Assembly (NCBI RefSeq): GCF_030285665.1
Contig: NZ_CP127295.1
Coordinates: forward strand, 10,416,001-10,480,000
Source: Amycolatopsis mongoliensis
GTDB taxonomy: Bacteria; Actinomycetota; Actinomycetes; Mycobacteriales; Pseudonocardiaceae
Direction: 5' to 3'
DNA: 64,000 nt
The notes below the pieces were generated by a model. The model was not told the origin of the DNA, made no database searches, and worked only from the letters and a program-made list of their open reading frames with translations. The number at the start of each line of letters is the position of its first letter. Position 1 is the stretch's first letter. The position numbers and the translations under genes were made by a program. Below are positions 33,688 through 43,477 of the stretch, piece after piece.

Positions 33688-33738
33688 CCGTGAAGGCCCC
33701 CTTACCGGCTCAAGATGCCGGTAAGGGGGCCTTCACGG
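33688..33738. terminator. 22-bp perfect hairpin downstream of glyS
   Basis: Two perfectly complementary 22-nt arms (33688-33709 and 33717-33738) separated by a 7-nt loop (tcaagat). The core reads gtgaaggcccccttaccggc on one arm. It starts 15 bp after the glyS stop and lies before the divergently placed ABC operon start, so a transcription-terminating or mRNA-stabilising role is likely; there is no T-run. Sequences of this gtgaaggcccc type are thought to be dispersed in Amycolatopsis-like genomes, which could be checked. Confidence 0.75.
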
Positions 33739-33753
33739 ACCTTCGAAGCGGAG

Positions 33754-35142
<1,389 letters not shown>

Positions 35143-35230
35143 TCCACGCTCCGGAAGCATGCGGGGACGGTTATCGGACTAGAACGTCAAGGGTATCCGC
35201 CGGGGCCCGCCGCTTTTCGCGCAGGTGAGG

Positions 35231-35875
35231 CTACGGCCGGGACACCAGCGACGCCGTCACGACGCGGTTGTCCTCGTAACCCTCGGTGCCGCCGACGTAC
35301 TCGCCCCCGCAGGTGACCAGGAGCAGCTTGTGCGGGCCGTCCGGGTCGAACAGCTGCTCCGACCGGCCGGCCAGCTCGGACTTGTGGATGGTCTCGGCCG
35401 CGTCGACCCGGTAGACCCACGCACCGCCCGCGGCGTCGGTCAGCTTGACCTCCTGCCCCTGCTTGACCTGCCACAGCTCGGTGAACGGGCCCTTCTTGCC
35501 CTTCCAGTTGACGTGCCCGGAAAGCAACGCGACACCGTGGTCGGCGCCCAGCTTCGCGCCCCACCACGCGGCTTCGTCGAGGCCCTCGGGGATCTTGAGG
35601 GCACCCGTGGCGTCGAGGTCCTCCTGGACGAGCTTCGCGGCACCGCCCCCGGGCAGCGACAGCTGAGCCGGCGCCTGCCCGGTGTCCTGCTTCGCGGGCT
35701 GGTCCGCGGCCGCGACGGGCGTGGTGGTGGCACCGTTCGCGCCGGCGGGTTCATCCTTTCCGGTGAAGATGAGCAGGGAGGCGACGATCGCCGCGACCAC
35801 GAACGCGCCGGCGACGCCGGCGATCCACCAGCGGCCGGAGCCCGTCTTCCGCTCCGCCGGGTTCTGCTCCTGCAT
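35231..35875 (-). CDS. Class F sortase, 214 aa
   Basis: Cysteine transpeptidase of the actinobacterial class F. One N-terminal membrane helix (RWWIAGVAGAFVVAAIVASLL) and a periplasmic sortase domain with catalytic His in LLSGHVNWKG, Cys in LLLVTCGGEYVGG and Arg in YEDNRVVTASL. Class F sortases are thought to anchor secreted proteins to the cell wall; targets are poorly known. A second class F sortase and a candidate substrate are upstream. Confidence 0.93.
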   Translation of the reverse strand: MQEQNPAERKTGSGRWWIAGVAGAFVVAAIVASLLIFTGKDEPAGANGATTTPVAAADQPAKQDTGQAPAQLSLPGGGAAKLVQEDLDATGALKIPEGLDEAAWWGAKLGADHGVALLSGHVNWKGKKGPFTELWQVKQGQEVKLTDAAGGAWVYRVDAAETIHKSELAGRSEQLFDPDGPHKLLLVTCGGEYVGGTEGYEDNRVVTASLVSRP

Positions 35876-35974
35876 GCGCCTGTGCTCCTTCGCCGTCGTG
35901 ACAAGTCACGGACAGACATGCCGTGAAGGACGGCGGAGGTTGCACCGGATCGGAAGCGGGCCGGCGTCGCCCGG

Positions 35975-36613
35975 TCAGCCGGTGGGGCGCGTCACCAGCC
36001 GGGCCGTGACCAGGCGGTTCTCGTCGTAGCCCTCGGTGCCGCCGACGTAGTCGCCGCCGCAGGTCACCAGGACCAGCCGGTGCGGGCCGTCCTGGGCGAA
36101 CCACTTCGCCGCCTGCTCCGGCAGCGTCTCCTTCGGGAGCGTCACCACGTCGTCGACGCGGTAGACCCAGCGGCCGCCCCTCGCGTCGACGACGCTGACG
36201 TCGTCGCCGTCGCGCATCCGCCAGAGCTCGTCGAACGGGCCGCGGTGGCCCTCCCAGTTCACGTGCCCGGACAGCAGCGCGGCGCCCTGGGCCGCGCCCA
36301 GCTTGGCGCCCCACCAGGCGGCGTCACCCAGGCCGCGCGGGATCGGCAGCACGCCACGGTCGGTGAGTTCCGTCCGGACCAGGCGGGCGGTGGCACCGTC
36401 GGGCAGCCGGACCGTGCCCGGACGCTGCTGCGCGGCGGACTCGCTGTCCGCGGGCAGCACGGCCGGGGCCGCGTTCTCCCCCGGCAGCGAGCCGGGCGGC
36501 GGCGCGGCGGCCTGGGTGGTCGTCGGCGGCAGCCAGGTCAGCACGATCACCCCGGCCGCGAAGGCGGCCACGGCCAGCGCCGCCGAGACGGCGGCCAGCC
36601 CGGTGCGCAGCAC
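35975..36613 (-). CDS. Class F sortase, 212 aa
   Basis: Same architecture as the downstream sortase: an N-terminal helix (VSAALAVAAFAAGVIVLTWL), catalytic HVNWEG, LVLVTCGGDYVGG and YDENRLVTARL. GTG start 36613 follows the TAG of the putative substrate gene without a gap, so the two are co-translated. The paralogues diverge outside the active-site segments, suggesting an old duplication with possible specialisation. Confidence 0.93.
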   Translation of the reverse strand: MLRTGLAAVSAALAVAAFAAGVIVLTWLPPTTTQAAAPPPGSLPGENAAPAVLPADSESAAQQRPGTVRLPDGATARLVRTELTDRGVLPIPRGLGDAAWWGAKLGAAQGAALLSGHVNWEGHRGPFDELWRMRDGDDVSVVDARGGRWVYRVDDVVTLPKETLPEQAAKWFAQDGPHRLVLVTCGGDYVGGTEGYDENRLVTARLVTRPTG

Positions 36614-37696
36614 CTAGTCCGTCCCGGACTTGCGCCGCCTGCCCAGTAGCAGCGCGACGGCCCCGAAGAACACCCCGCCGAAGAGCAGGCCGATGCCGAG
36701 CGGCACGCGCGAGCCGTCGCTGCCGGTGTCGGGCGCGGCCGCGCCGAGGTACCCGGCCGGGACCTGCGTCGGCACGGCGGCCTGCGAGGCGTTCGTGCCG
36801 CCCGCGGTGCCCCCGGCCTTCGCGACGAAGCCCTTCGGGACCGAGCAGCTGACCCCGCCGAGCACGATCGTCGTCCGGACGTCCTGGAGCGCGGCCCCCG
36901 CCGCGTCCTTGACGTGGGTGGTGATCTCCACGCGCCAGCCGGCGACGGCGGTGTAGTCGCCGCCCCGCCAGCCGTCCTGGCGGATCAGCTGGTCGAACGC
37001 GCCGACGCGGGTCAGCCTGAGATCGGAGAGCGTGGTGTCCTTGCCGGCGTTCGTGATGTCGCCGGGCGGGCCGAGCCGGAGGTTCTTCAGCTCGAGGCCC
37101 GCGTTGCCGCCGGGCATCGGGACGATGCCGAGCCCGCCGTCCTGGCGCACCCACAACCGGGTCACCGACGACGTGCCGGTGAGCTTCACCGGCCCGGTGC
37201 AGTCCACCGCCGTCTTCGCGCCTTCGAGGACGAGCACGGTGTCGTCGACCGGCTTCGCGCCGCCCTGCCAGGTGTCGCGCAGCGCGTAGGTGGTCTCGGC
37301 GACGGCGGTGGGCACGGTGGTCGCCTGCAGCGCGGCGACGACGTTGTGGTCCCGGCTCGCGACGCCCGCCGGGTAGGGGTTGCCGTTGCTGTAGCGGCCG
37401 AGGTCGATCTGGTAGTGCCCGCCGAAGGTGGCGCGCTCGCCGTCGTCCTTGGGCACCGAGACGCGGTCCGTGCCGAGCTTCGACTGGCCGGGCAGCAGCG
37501 GGGAGCGCTGGGTCTCGGTGATCAGCGCGCCGCCCTTCTGGCCCTCGCTGCCGATCCGGACCGACGCGATGTTCGCGAACGAGACCGGCCCGGTCTTCTC
37601 GTCGACGGCCTGGCTCTGCGCCCCGGCCACCCCGGCGCCGACCAGCGGGAAGAGGACGGCCGTCAGTACGGCTGCTTTCGTCACGGAACGGGTCAT
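36614..37696 (-). CDS. Secreted, C-terminally anchored surface protein, likely sortase substrate, 360 aa
   Basis: Signal peptide at 1-26 (MTRSVTKAAVLTAVLFPLVG, cleaved after AGA), a beta-rich extracellular part of about 290 residues, then a low-complexity stretch, a possible sorting signal APDTGSDG, a hydrophobic helix (VPLGIGLLFGGVFFGAVALLL) and a basic tail GRRRKSGTD. This is the classic cell-wall-sorting layout, with APDTG in place of LPXTG. It is in one operon with the class F sortase. The adhesion or structural role is not determined. Confidence 0.8.
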   Translation of the reverse strand: MTRSVTKAAVLTAVLFPLVGAGVAGAQSQAVDEKTGPVSFANIASVRIGSEGQKGGALITETQRSPLLPGQSKLGTDRVSVPKDDGERATFGGHYQIDLGRYSNGNPYPAGVASRDHNVVAALQATTVPTAVAETTYALRDTWQGGAKPVDDTVLVLEGAKTAVDCTGPVKLTGTSSVTRLWVRQDGGLGIVPMPGGNAGLELKNLRLGPPGDITNAGKDTTLSDLRLTRVGAFDQLIRQDGWRGGDYTAVAGWRVEITTHVKDAAGAALQDVRTTIVLGGVSCSVPKGFVAKAGGTAGGTNASQAAVPTQVPAGYLGAAAPDTGSDGSRVPLGIGLLFGGVFFGAVALLLGRRRKSGTD

Positions 37697-37973
37697 GTCT
37701 CCCCACTGCTCTGCTTCGGGCGGGTCGCCAGCGTACGAGAAGCGACGAAACGCTCCGCGACAACCTTGCACCGTCCGCCACGACATGCGAAGCCGAAGAG
37801 GCAATTCCCCACGAACTCACCCGAATGGAGCAATGCGACCGACCGTAGTCCGCAGAGCGCGGTGACGGAGCGGGTGCTATGCGGGGGAACACTAGGATGG
37901 GTGGCGCCGTTATCGGCAATGACTACGGAATTCATGGTCGCCGGCGGCGATGACGAGCAGCGTGGAGGCGGGA

Positions 37974-38339
37974 ATGGCGACAGTCACCGGCGGTGGCGCC
38001 CAGCCGGGCCTCGGGGAGTGCGCACCGGTGGCGGCCGAAGCGCCGGCACACCCGCCGGCGTCGGTCCTGACCGACGCGGGCGACCTGCTGCGCGCGCTGG
38101 CGGCGCCGGTCCGGATCGCGATCGTGCTGCAGCTGCGCGCGGCCGACCGGTGCGTGCACGAGCTGGTGGACGCCCTCGACGTCGCCCAGCCGCTGATCAG
38201 CCAGCACCTGCGGGTGCTGAAGACCGCCGGGGTGGTCCAGGGCGAGCGCCGCGGCCGCGAGGTCGTCTACCGGCTCGCCGACGACCACCTGGCGCACATC
38301 GTCGTCGACGCCGTCGCCCACGTGCAGGAAGGACAGTGA
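37974..38339 (+). CDS. smtB: SmtB/ArsR-type zinc-responsive repressor, 121 aa
   Basis: Winged-HTH ArsR protein with LLRALAAPVRIAIVLQLRA, then ADRCVHELVDALDVAQPLIS, QHLRVLKTAGVV and a C-terminal helix DDHLAHIVVDAVAHVQE carrying the metal ligands DxxH...HxxE/D-type of the alpha5 site. Sequence and position match Mycobacterium SmtB (Rv2358), which together with Zur controls zinc homeostasis. Start ATG 37974 follows ggaggcggg; a GTG/ATG upstream at 37950 is possible. Its TGA overlaps the zur ATG. Confidence 0.88.
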   Translation: MATVTGGGAQPGLGECAPVAAEAPAHPPASVLTDAGDLLRALAAPVRIAIVLQLRAADRCVHELVDALDVAQPLISQHLRVLKTAGVVQGERRGREVVYRLADDHLAHIVVDAVAHVQEGQ

Positions 38340-38752
38340 TGAACGCCGCCGCGCCGCGCAGCCAGGCCCCGGTGCCCGGGCGCCGATCGACCCGCCAGCG
38401 AGCCGCGGTCGTCGAGCTGCTGAGCACCGTCGACGACTTCCGCTCGGCCCAGGAACTGCACGACGAGCTGCGCAAACGCGGCGACGGCATCGGCCTGACG
38501 ACGGTCTACCGCACGCTGCAGTCGTTGTCGGAAGCCGGCGAGATCGACGTGCTGCGCACGGACTCGGGCGAGGCGATCTACCGGCGCTGCTCGGCGCACC
38601 ACCACCATCACCTGGTGTGCCGCCTGTGCGGCCGCACGGTGGAGGTCGAGGGGCCGGCGGTGGAGCGCTGGGCGGAGAAGATCGCGGCCGAGCACGGCTT
38701 TTCGGAGATCTCGCACACGGTGGAGATCACCGGGACCTGCGCGGAGCACTGA
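38339..38752 (+). CDS. zur: Zinc uptake regulator Zur (Fur family), 137 aa
   Basis: Fur-type regulator: TRQRAAVVELLSTVDDFRSAQEL, LTTVYRTLQSLSEAGEIDVLR, then the metal-sensing part HHHHHLVCRLCGRTVEVEG with its CxxC zinc site, and TVEITGTCAEH at the C-terminus. Together with SmtB forms the conserved actinobacterial smtB-zur operon, which represses zinc import genes when zinc is ample. ATG at 38339 overlaps the smtB stop (TGATG). Confidence 0.93.
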   Translation: MNAAAPRSQAPVPGRRSTRQRAAVVELLSTVDDFRSAQELHDELRKRGDGIGLTTVYRTLQSLSEAGEIDVLRTDSGEAIYRRCSAHHHHHLVCRLCGRTVEVEGPAVERWAEKIAAEHGFSEISHTVEITGTCAEH

Positions 38753-38842
38753 CCCGCGGGCCGCGGGTGCCGCGCTGGGGCGCGCCCCCGAGGAGAGGTC
38801 TCGAGACACCGCTGTCACGGGCGTGGCGGCGGTCGCCCCGGC

Positions 38843-39574
38843 TCAGTACTCGTACGGGTCCTGCGGTGCGGGGATCGTCGTGATCGAGGCCAGGGTGAAG
38901 TCCGGCGTGTAGCTGTTGTTCTTCGTGGCCGTGCCGGGGACGACCTGGCCCGTCACCCGGATCCACGTGTCGCTCGCGAGGTGGTCGGCTTCGCCGCCGC
39001 GGAGGCGCACCGTCACCGGGAACGCGTCCGCCGCGCAGCAGCTGATCACCAGGCGGGCCAGCAGCGTGCCGCCGCCGGTGTGCACGACGAAGCCGGTCAG
39101 GGAGACCGTGCGGTGGTCGAGGGTGCCCGCCGCGTCCCAGCCCGCGCGGCTGACGAACTCGTTGACCGCCAGCGGCACCACGTTCCCCGCGGGCAGGGGC
39201 GGGAACGCGGCGGCGTTGGCGGCGGCCGCGCTCGCCGGGACCCGCGCCTCGGTGCGGATCACCGAGTCGGCGCCCAGGGCGGGCGGCGCGACGAGGAAGA
39301 CGGCCAGCACCGGCACCAGCAGCAGCCAGGCGGGCCGCGCCGAGTGCGAGTGGCCGTCGTGGTCGTGGTCCGGCTCTTCGGAGGTCTTCGCCCGCGCGGC
39401 CAGGAGGTCGCGCACGACGGCGACCGCCCCGAGCAGCACCATGACCGCCCCGCCGGCGATGATCCACGGCTGCTGCGCCGGCTTGACGTAACGCAGGTAG
39501 TCGCCGTTCACCGCGATCTTGATCAGCGCGCCGCCCAGCAGGATCAGCAGGATGTTCTGCGTTTCGCGTTTCAC
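38843..39574 (-). CDS. TIGR03943/DUF1980-family membrane protein, 243 aa
   Basis: GTG start at 39574 with a GGAGGCGGC site. Two membrane helices in the first 75 residues, one near residue 92-110, and an extracytoplasmic domain with FVSRAGWDAAGTLDHRTVSLTGFVVHTGGGTLLARLVISCCAADAF in part (positions 145-200), in which CC is invariant in the family. Proteins like this (B. subtilis YcgQ) pair with a permease like the gene upstream. Possible metal-handling role in view of nearby smtB-zur; this is inference. Confidence 0.85.
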   Translation of the reverse strand: MKRETQNILLILLGGALIKIAVNGDYLRYVKPAQQPWIIAGGAVMVLLGAVAVVRDLLAARAKTSEEPDHDHDGHSHSARPAWLLLVPVLAVFLVAPPALGADSVIRTEARVPASAAAANAAAFPPLPAGNVVPLAVNEFVSRAGWDAAGTLDHRTVSLTGFVVHTGGGTLLARLVISCCAADAFPVTVRLRGGEADHLASDTWIRVTGQVVPGTATKNNSYTPDFTLASITTIPAPQDPYEY

Positions 39575-39668
39575 GCCGCCTCCCACGCCGACGAATGGCG
39601 GCGTCCGGGACCAGGCACCAATCCCTTGCCCGCCAACGGCTTCCGGCCCGGCAGAGCACTCGCCACCG

Positions 39669-40670
39669 TCATGCCACCCCCACCACGAGACCGGCCGCCA
39701 CGGCACACAGCGCCGCCACCACGAACGTCGCCGGGGCGAACCGCGCCGCGAACGACTTGCCGAACGTGCCCGCCTGCAGCGCGAACAGCTTCACGTCCAC
39801 CGCCGGCCCGACCACCAGGAACACCAGCTTCGGCAGCATCGGCAACGCCGTCAGCGACGCCGCCACGAACGCGTCCGCCTCGCTGCACAGCGCCAGCACC
39901 ACCGCCAGCACCGCCATCACCACGATGCCCAGCACCAGCTGGTCGCCCAGCACGCCGAACCACTTCGCCGGCACCAGCACGTTCAGCGCCGACGAGATCA
40001 GCGCCCCCAGCACCAGGAAGCCGCCCGCCTCGACCAGGTCCGTGCGGGCCGTCTCGGCGAACACCCGCCACCGCTGACCGCTCGGGACTTCGGGCAGGCG
40101 CCGCAGCGCGCGGGCGGTGATCCACTCCAGCTTGCCCCAGCGGGCCCACAGCCAGCCCATCACCATCGCCGTCGCCAGCGAACCCGCGAAGCGCGCCAGC
40201 ACCATCTCCGGCTTGCCCGGGAACGCCACCGCCGTCGCCACCAGCACCACCGGGTTCACCGCCGGCGCCGCCAGCAGGAACGTCAGCGCCGCCGCCGGTG
40301 CGACCCCCTGCCCCATCAGCCGGCGCGCCACCGGCACCGAAGCGCATTCACAGCCCGGCAGCGCGACGCCGGCCAGCCCGGCCACACCGACCGCCGCGCC
40401 GGCTCGCCGGGGCAGCACCTTCTCCAGCACCCGGGCGGGCACGAACGCCGCGATCGCCCCGCTGATCAGCACGCCCATCACCAGGAACGGCAGGGCCTGC
40501 ACGCAGACCGCGACGAACACGGTCGAGCCGGTGCGCAGCGCGGGCACGTCGAACGCCTGCTGCAGCCGGCCCTGGGCGAGGATCGCGACCAGCAGGATCG
40601 CGCACAGCACCTCGACGGAGCTGATGCGGAACCGGCGGGTGCGCCGCGCGTTGCCGGAAACGATGTTCAC
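39669..40670 (-). CDS. UPF0718/YraQ-type permease, 333 aa
   Basis: Ten or so membrane helices with the family motifs VLISGAIAAFVPARVLEKVLP, GCECASVPVARRLMGQG, LLAAPAVNPVVL and ALCSEADAFVAASL. It corresponds to B. subtilis YcgR, which is paired with YcgQ, the next gene. Substrate unproven. GTG start at 40670. A terminator for the preceding operon lies just upstream. Confidence 0.88.
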   Translation of the reverse strand: MNIVSGNARRTRRFRISSVEVLCAILLVAILAQGRLQQAFDVPALRTGSTVFVAVCVQALPFLVMGVLISGAIAAFVPARVLEKVLPRRAGAAVGVAGLAGVALPGCECASVPVARRLMGQGVAPAAALTFLLAAPAVNPVVLVATAVAFPGKPEMVLARFAGSLATAMVMGWLWARWGKLEWITARALRRLPEVPSGQRWRVFAETARTDLVEAGGFLVLGALISSALNVLVPAKWFGVLGDQLVLGIVVMAVLAVVLALCSEADAFVAASLTALPMLPKLVFLVVGPAVDVKLFALQAGTFGKSFAARFAPATFVVAALCAVAAGLVVGVA

Positions 40671-40730
40671 GACGGCGATGATGCCAGCAGGGTCCGACAG
40701 CGAGAGCACCGCACAGTCGCGAACGGTCGA

Positions 40731-40757
40731 AAAAGGCCGGATTCCGACCGGAATCCG
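40731..40757 (-). terminator. Intrinsic terminator after uppS-YbjN operon
   Basis: On minus: stem CGGATTCCG/CGGAATCCG-like (40757-40738, GGATTCC-GGTC-GGAATCC core) followed by GGCC and TTTTT (40735-40731). It separates the YbjN-like gene from the permease gene. Confidence 0.8.
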
Positions 40758-40789
40758 CCGTTCGCGCCGGGAAGAACACCCCGGGTGGG

Positions 40790-41215
40790 TTACTCGCCGG
40801 GCACGATTCCCGGCAAATCGGTCCGCAGCTGCGACGCCGTCGACACCACCAGCATCAGCAACGTCCCGAGCGCCGCCGCGTCCAGTCCCGCCGCCGGGAA
40901 CGCGTACCGCAGGGTCACGTCCACGCCGTTGTCGGAGTGCCCGACGCCCAGCGTCCCGAACAGTCCCTGCCCCGCCCGCTCGGCGACGGCGATCGACAGC
41001 TCCGGCCCGTCCGCGAGGTCCCAGCCGACCACGCAGGTCAGCGTCAGCACGGTGAGGCCCTCGCCGAGCCGGGTCGCCTGGATCACGCACGGGACGTCGC
41101 CATGGGCGAACGTCAGCGCGCCGTCGTCGTCGACGTGCACCTCGAGGTAGCGCTCGAGGGACTCCTTCGCCTGCGTCAGCAGCTCCGCGGTCTCCGCCGC
41201 TTCGGTCGCGCTCAT
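40790..41215 (-). CDS. YbjN-domain protein (type III secretion chaperone-like fold), 141 aa
   Basis: ATG 41215 overlaps the uppS stop (ATGA). The middle part [23 protein letters not shown] and the helical C-terminus are typical of actinobacterial YbjN-like proteins, whose function is unknown. Co-transcribed with uppS. Confidence 0.75.
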   Translation of the reverse strand: MSATEAAETAELLTQAKESLERYLEVHVDDDGALTFAHGDVPCVIQATRLGEGLTVLTLTCVVGWDLADGPELSIAVAERAGQGLFGTLGVGHSDNGVDVTLRYAFPAAGLDAAALGTLLMLVVSTASQLRTDLPGIVPGE

Positions 41216-42027
41216 GACGACGACGCCTGGTCGACGGCGCCGCCGAAGCGGCGATCCCGCTTCGCGAACTCCAGGCAGGCACGCCACAGGTGCGTCCGGT
41301 CGAAGTCCGGGAACAGGGTGTCCTGGAAGACCATCTCGGCGTAGGCCGACTGCCACAGCAGGAAGTTCGACGTCCGCTGCTCGCCCGAAGGCCGCAGGAA
41401 CAGGTCCACGTCCGGCATGTCCGGCTGGTAGAGGTACTTGCCGATGGTCTTCTCGGTGACCTTGTCCGGGTTCAGCTTCCCGTCCGCGACGTCGCGCGCG
41501 ATCCGGTGCATCGCGTCGCCGAGCTCGGCGCGGCCGCCGTAGTTGACGCACATCGTCATGTTCAGCGCCGTGTTGTGCTTGGTCTTCTCCTCGGCCGCCT
41601 GCAGCTCCTTGATCACCGACGCCCACAGCTTCGGCCGCCGCCCGGCCCAGCGGATGCGCACGCCGATCGAGCCGAGGTAGTCGACCTGGCGGCGGATCGT
41701 GTCGCGGTTGAAGCCCATCAGGAACCGCACCTCTTCGGGGCTGCGCTTCCAGTTCTCCGTCGAGAACGCGTACACCGAGAGCCACTTGACGCCGATTTCC
41801 ACCGCGCCGGCGGCGACGTCGATCATCACCGCTTCGCCGCGCTTGTGGCCCTCGATCCGCGGCAGGCCGCGCTGGTTGGCCCAGCGGCCGTTGCCGTCCA
41901 TGACCAGCGCGACGTGCTTCGGGACCAGCTCGCGCGGGATTTCCGGCGGTTTCGCGCCGGACGGGTGCGGATCCGGGGCCCGCTGCTCGTATCGCGACGC
42001 CTTGCTCTCGCGTCCCCTGCGCAGCAC
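41212..42027 (-). CDS. uppS: Cis-prenyl (undecaprenyl/decaprenyl) diphosphate synthase, 271 aa
   Basis: Makes the long-chain polyprenyl diphosphate that carries cell-wall precursors. Key features: [13 protein letters not shown] with the catalytic Asp, [26 protein letters not shown], and the C-terminal [25 protein letters not shown] start at 42027 (MLRRGRES). The recO gene precedes it, as in many actinomycetes. Confidence 0.95.
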   Translation of the reverse strand: MLRRGRESKASRYEQRAPDPHPSGAKPPEIPRELVPKHVALVMDGNGRWANQRGLPRIEGHKRGEAVMIDVAAGAVEIGVKWLSVYAFSTENWKRSPEEVRFLMGFNRDTIRRQVDYLGSIGVRIRWAGRRPKLWASVIKELQAAEEKTKHNTALNMTMCVNYGGRAELGDAMHRIARDVADGKLNPDKVTEKTIGKYLYQPDMPDVDLFLRPSGEQRTSNFLLWQSAYAEMVFQDTLFPDFDRTHLWRACLEFAKRDRRFGGAVDQASSS

Positions 42028-42068
42028 TGCGAGCCTCCCTGGATGGGTGAAACCGATCTGGCCCGACC

Positions 42069-42893
42069 CTACTGCCCGGGCACCCCCTGTCCTTCGGGGG
42101 TCCGGGTGGCGGAGCCCCCGGCTCGGGGCGAAGCCCCGGATGTCAGCACGGTCTCCCGGGCACGTCGCTCGACCAGGGGCAGGGACCGGAGCTGACGCTC
42201 CAGATGCCACTGCAGGTGGGCCGCGACCAGGCCGCTCGCGTCGCGGCGGGTGCCCTGCGGGGTCGACTCGGCCAGCGGCCATTCGCCGTGCAGGAGGGCG
42301 GTGAGCAGGTCCAGGACCTCGGGCGCGGGGTGCACGCAGCCGGGCACGCGGCAGTCCTGGCACATCGAGCCGCCGGCGGCGACGCTGAACGCGGTGTGCG
42401 GGCCCGGCAGGCCGCAGCGGGCGCACTCGGTGAGCGCGGGCGCCCAGCCGGCGTAGGACATCGCGCGGAGGAAGAACGCGTCGAGCACCAGGGACGCGTC
42501 CCGCTCCCCGGCGGCCAGCGAACGCAGCGCGCCGCAGACGAGGAGGTAGAGCTTGAGCACCGGTTCGCCCTCTTCGGCCGAAAGCCGGTCCGCGGTTTCG
42601 GCGATCGCGCTGGCCGCGGTGTAGCGCTGGTAGTCGGCGACCAGCGGCAGCGCGAACGCGTCCACGGTCTCGACCTGGGTGATCACGTCGAGCGTGCGGC
42701 CGGTGTAGAACTGCACGTCGACGTGGCCGAACGGCTCCAGCCGGGCACCGAAGCGCGACGAGGTGCGCCGCACGCCCTTCGCCACGGCGCGGACCTTGCC
42801 GTGCCGTCGCGTGAGCAGGGTGACGATCCGGTCGGCCTCACCCAGCTTGTGCGTGCGCAACACCACCCCGGTGTCGCGGTAGAGGTTCACCAC
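42069..42893 (-). CDS. recO: DNA repair protein RecO, 274 aa
   Basis: Helps RecA load on SSB-covered DNA. N-terminal OB fold ([20 protein letters not shown]) and a helical domain with a zinc site [10 protein letters not shown]...SMCQDC. An Ala/Pro-rich C-terminal tail of about 25 residues is non-conserved. GTG or ATG start 42893. Confidence 0.95.
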   Translation of the reverse strand: MVNLYRDTGVVLRTHKLGEADRIVTLLTRRHGKVRAVAKGVRRTSSRFGARLEPFGHVDVQFYTGRTLDVITQVETVDAFALPLVADYQRYTAASAIAETADRLSAEEGEPVLKLYLLVCGALRSLAAGERDASLVLDAFFLRAMSYAGWAPALTECARCGLPGPHTAFSVAAGGSMCQDCRVPGCVHPAPEVLDLLTALLHGEWPLAESTPQGTRRDASGLVAAHLQWHLERQLRSLPLVERRARETVLTSGASPRAGGSATRTPEGQGVPGQ

Positions 42894-42944
42894 CCCGACA
42901 TCGTCCCACCTTCGGGCGATGCCGGGGTGGAGCGCCCCGCGGAA

Positions 42945-43406
42945 TCAGCAGTAACGGCCGCAGGAGGCACTGAACGCGATCAGCGGGATGATGACCGCGA
43001 ACAACAGGACGACGCAGCTGATGCCACCCAGGATCGACGAGACCAGGCAGAGCGTCTTGGTGGTGCGCGACGCCTGCTCCGCCATCATGTAGTTGCCCTG
43101 CATCTTGTACGTGCCGACCTCGTTGGACTTCATGATCGCGAAGATGCCGAGGATGATGCCGCCGAGGAAGAGCGAGGCGATCGCCCAGCCCTTGTAGTCC
43201 TTGATGGCGTTGATGTCACCGCCACCACCGGGCATGCCGTAGCCGGGAGCGCCGAAGCCGCCGGTGGGCGGCTGGCCGTACGGCCCGGGCTGCCCGTACG
43301 GCGCCGGCTGGCCGTAGGGCGCGGGCATCCCGCCCGACGGCGGGCCGTAACCGGGCTGCTGCGGCTGCTGGCCGTAGGGCTGCTGCTGGCCGTAGGGATT
43401 GGTCAT
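42945..43406 (-). CDS. Dispanin/DUF4190-like small membrane protein, 153 aa
   Basis: The first 55 residues are a Gly/Pro/Gln/Tyr-rich repeat (PYGQQ, PYGQP). The C-terminal part has two membrane helices (GWAIASLFLGGIILGIFAIM and TLCLVSSILGGISCVVLLFAV) with the loop KSNEVGTYKMQGNYMMAEQA, similar to the CD225/dispanin pattern. One of several such genes here. Function unknown; perhaps membrane curvature or secretion related. Confidence 0.8.
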   Translation of the reverse strand: MTNPYGQQQPYGQQPQQPGYGPPSGGMPAPYGQPAPYGQPGPYGQPPTGGFGAPGYGMPGGGGDINAIKDYKGWAIASLFLGGIILGIFAIMKSNEVGTYKMQGNYMMAEQASRTTKTLCLVSSILGGISCVVLLFAVIIPLIAFSASCGRYC

Positions 43407-43477
43407 GAACGTGTACCCCCAATTACTCGTGAACGTCCGCCCGGGTCACCCCGGCGGTGGTGCGGGAAAGGCGTGCT

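Noticed and set aside
35143..35230. T-box riboswitch upstream of glyS
   Set aside because: The leader is under 100 bp with no T-box sequence.
40738..40757. cggattcc palindrome as a Zur or SmtB operator
   Set aside because: It is followed on minus by GGCC and TTTTT at the end of an operon, so a terminator explains it better.
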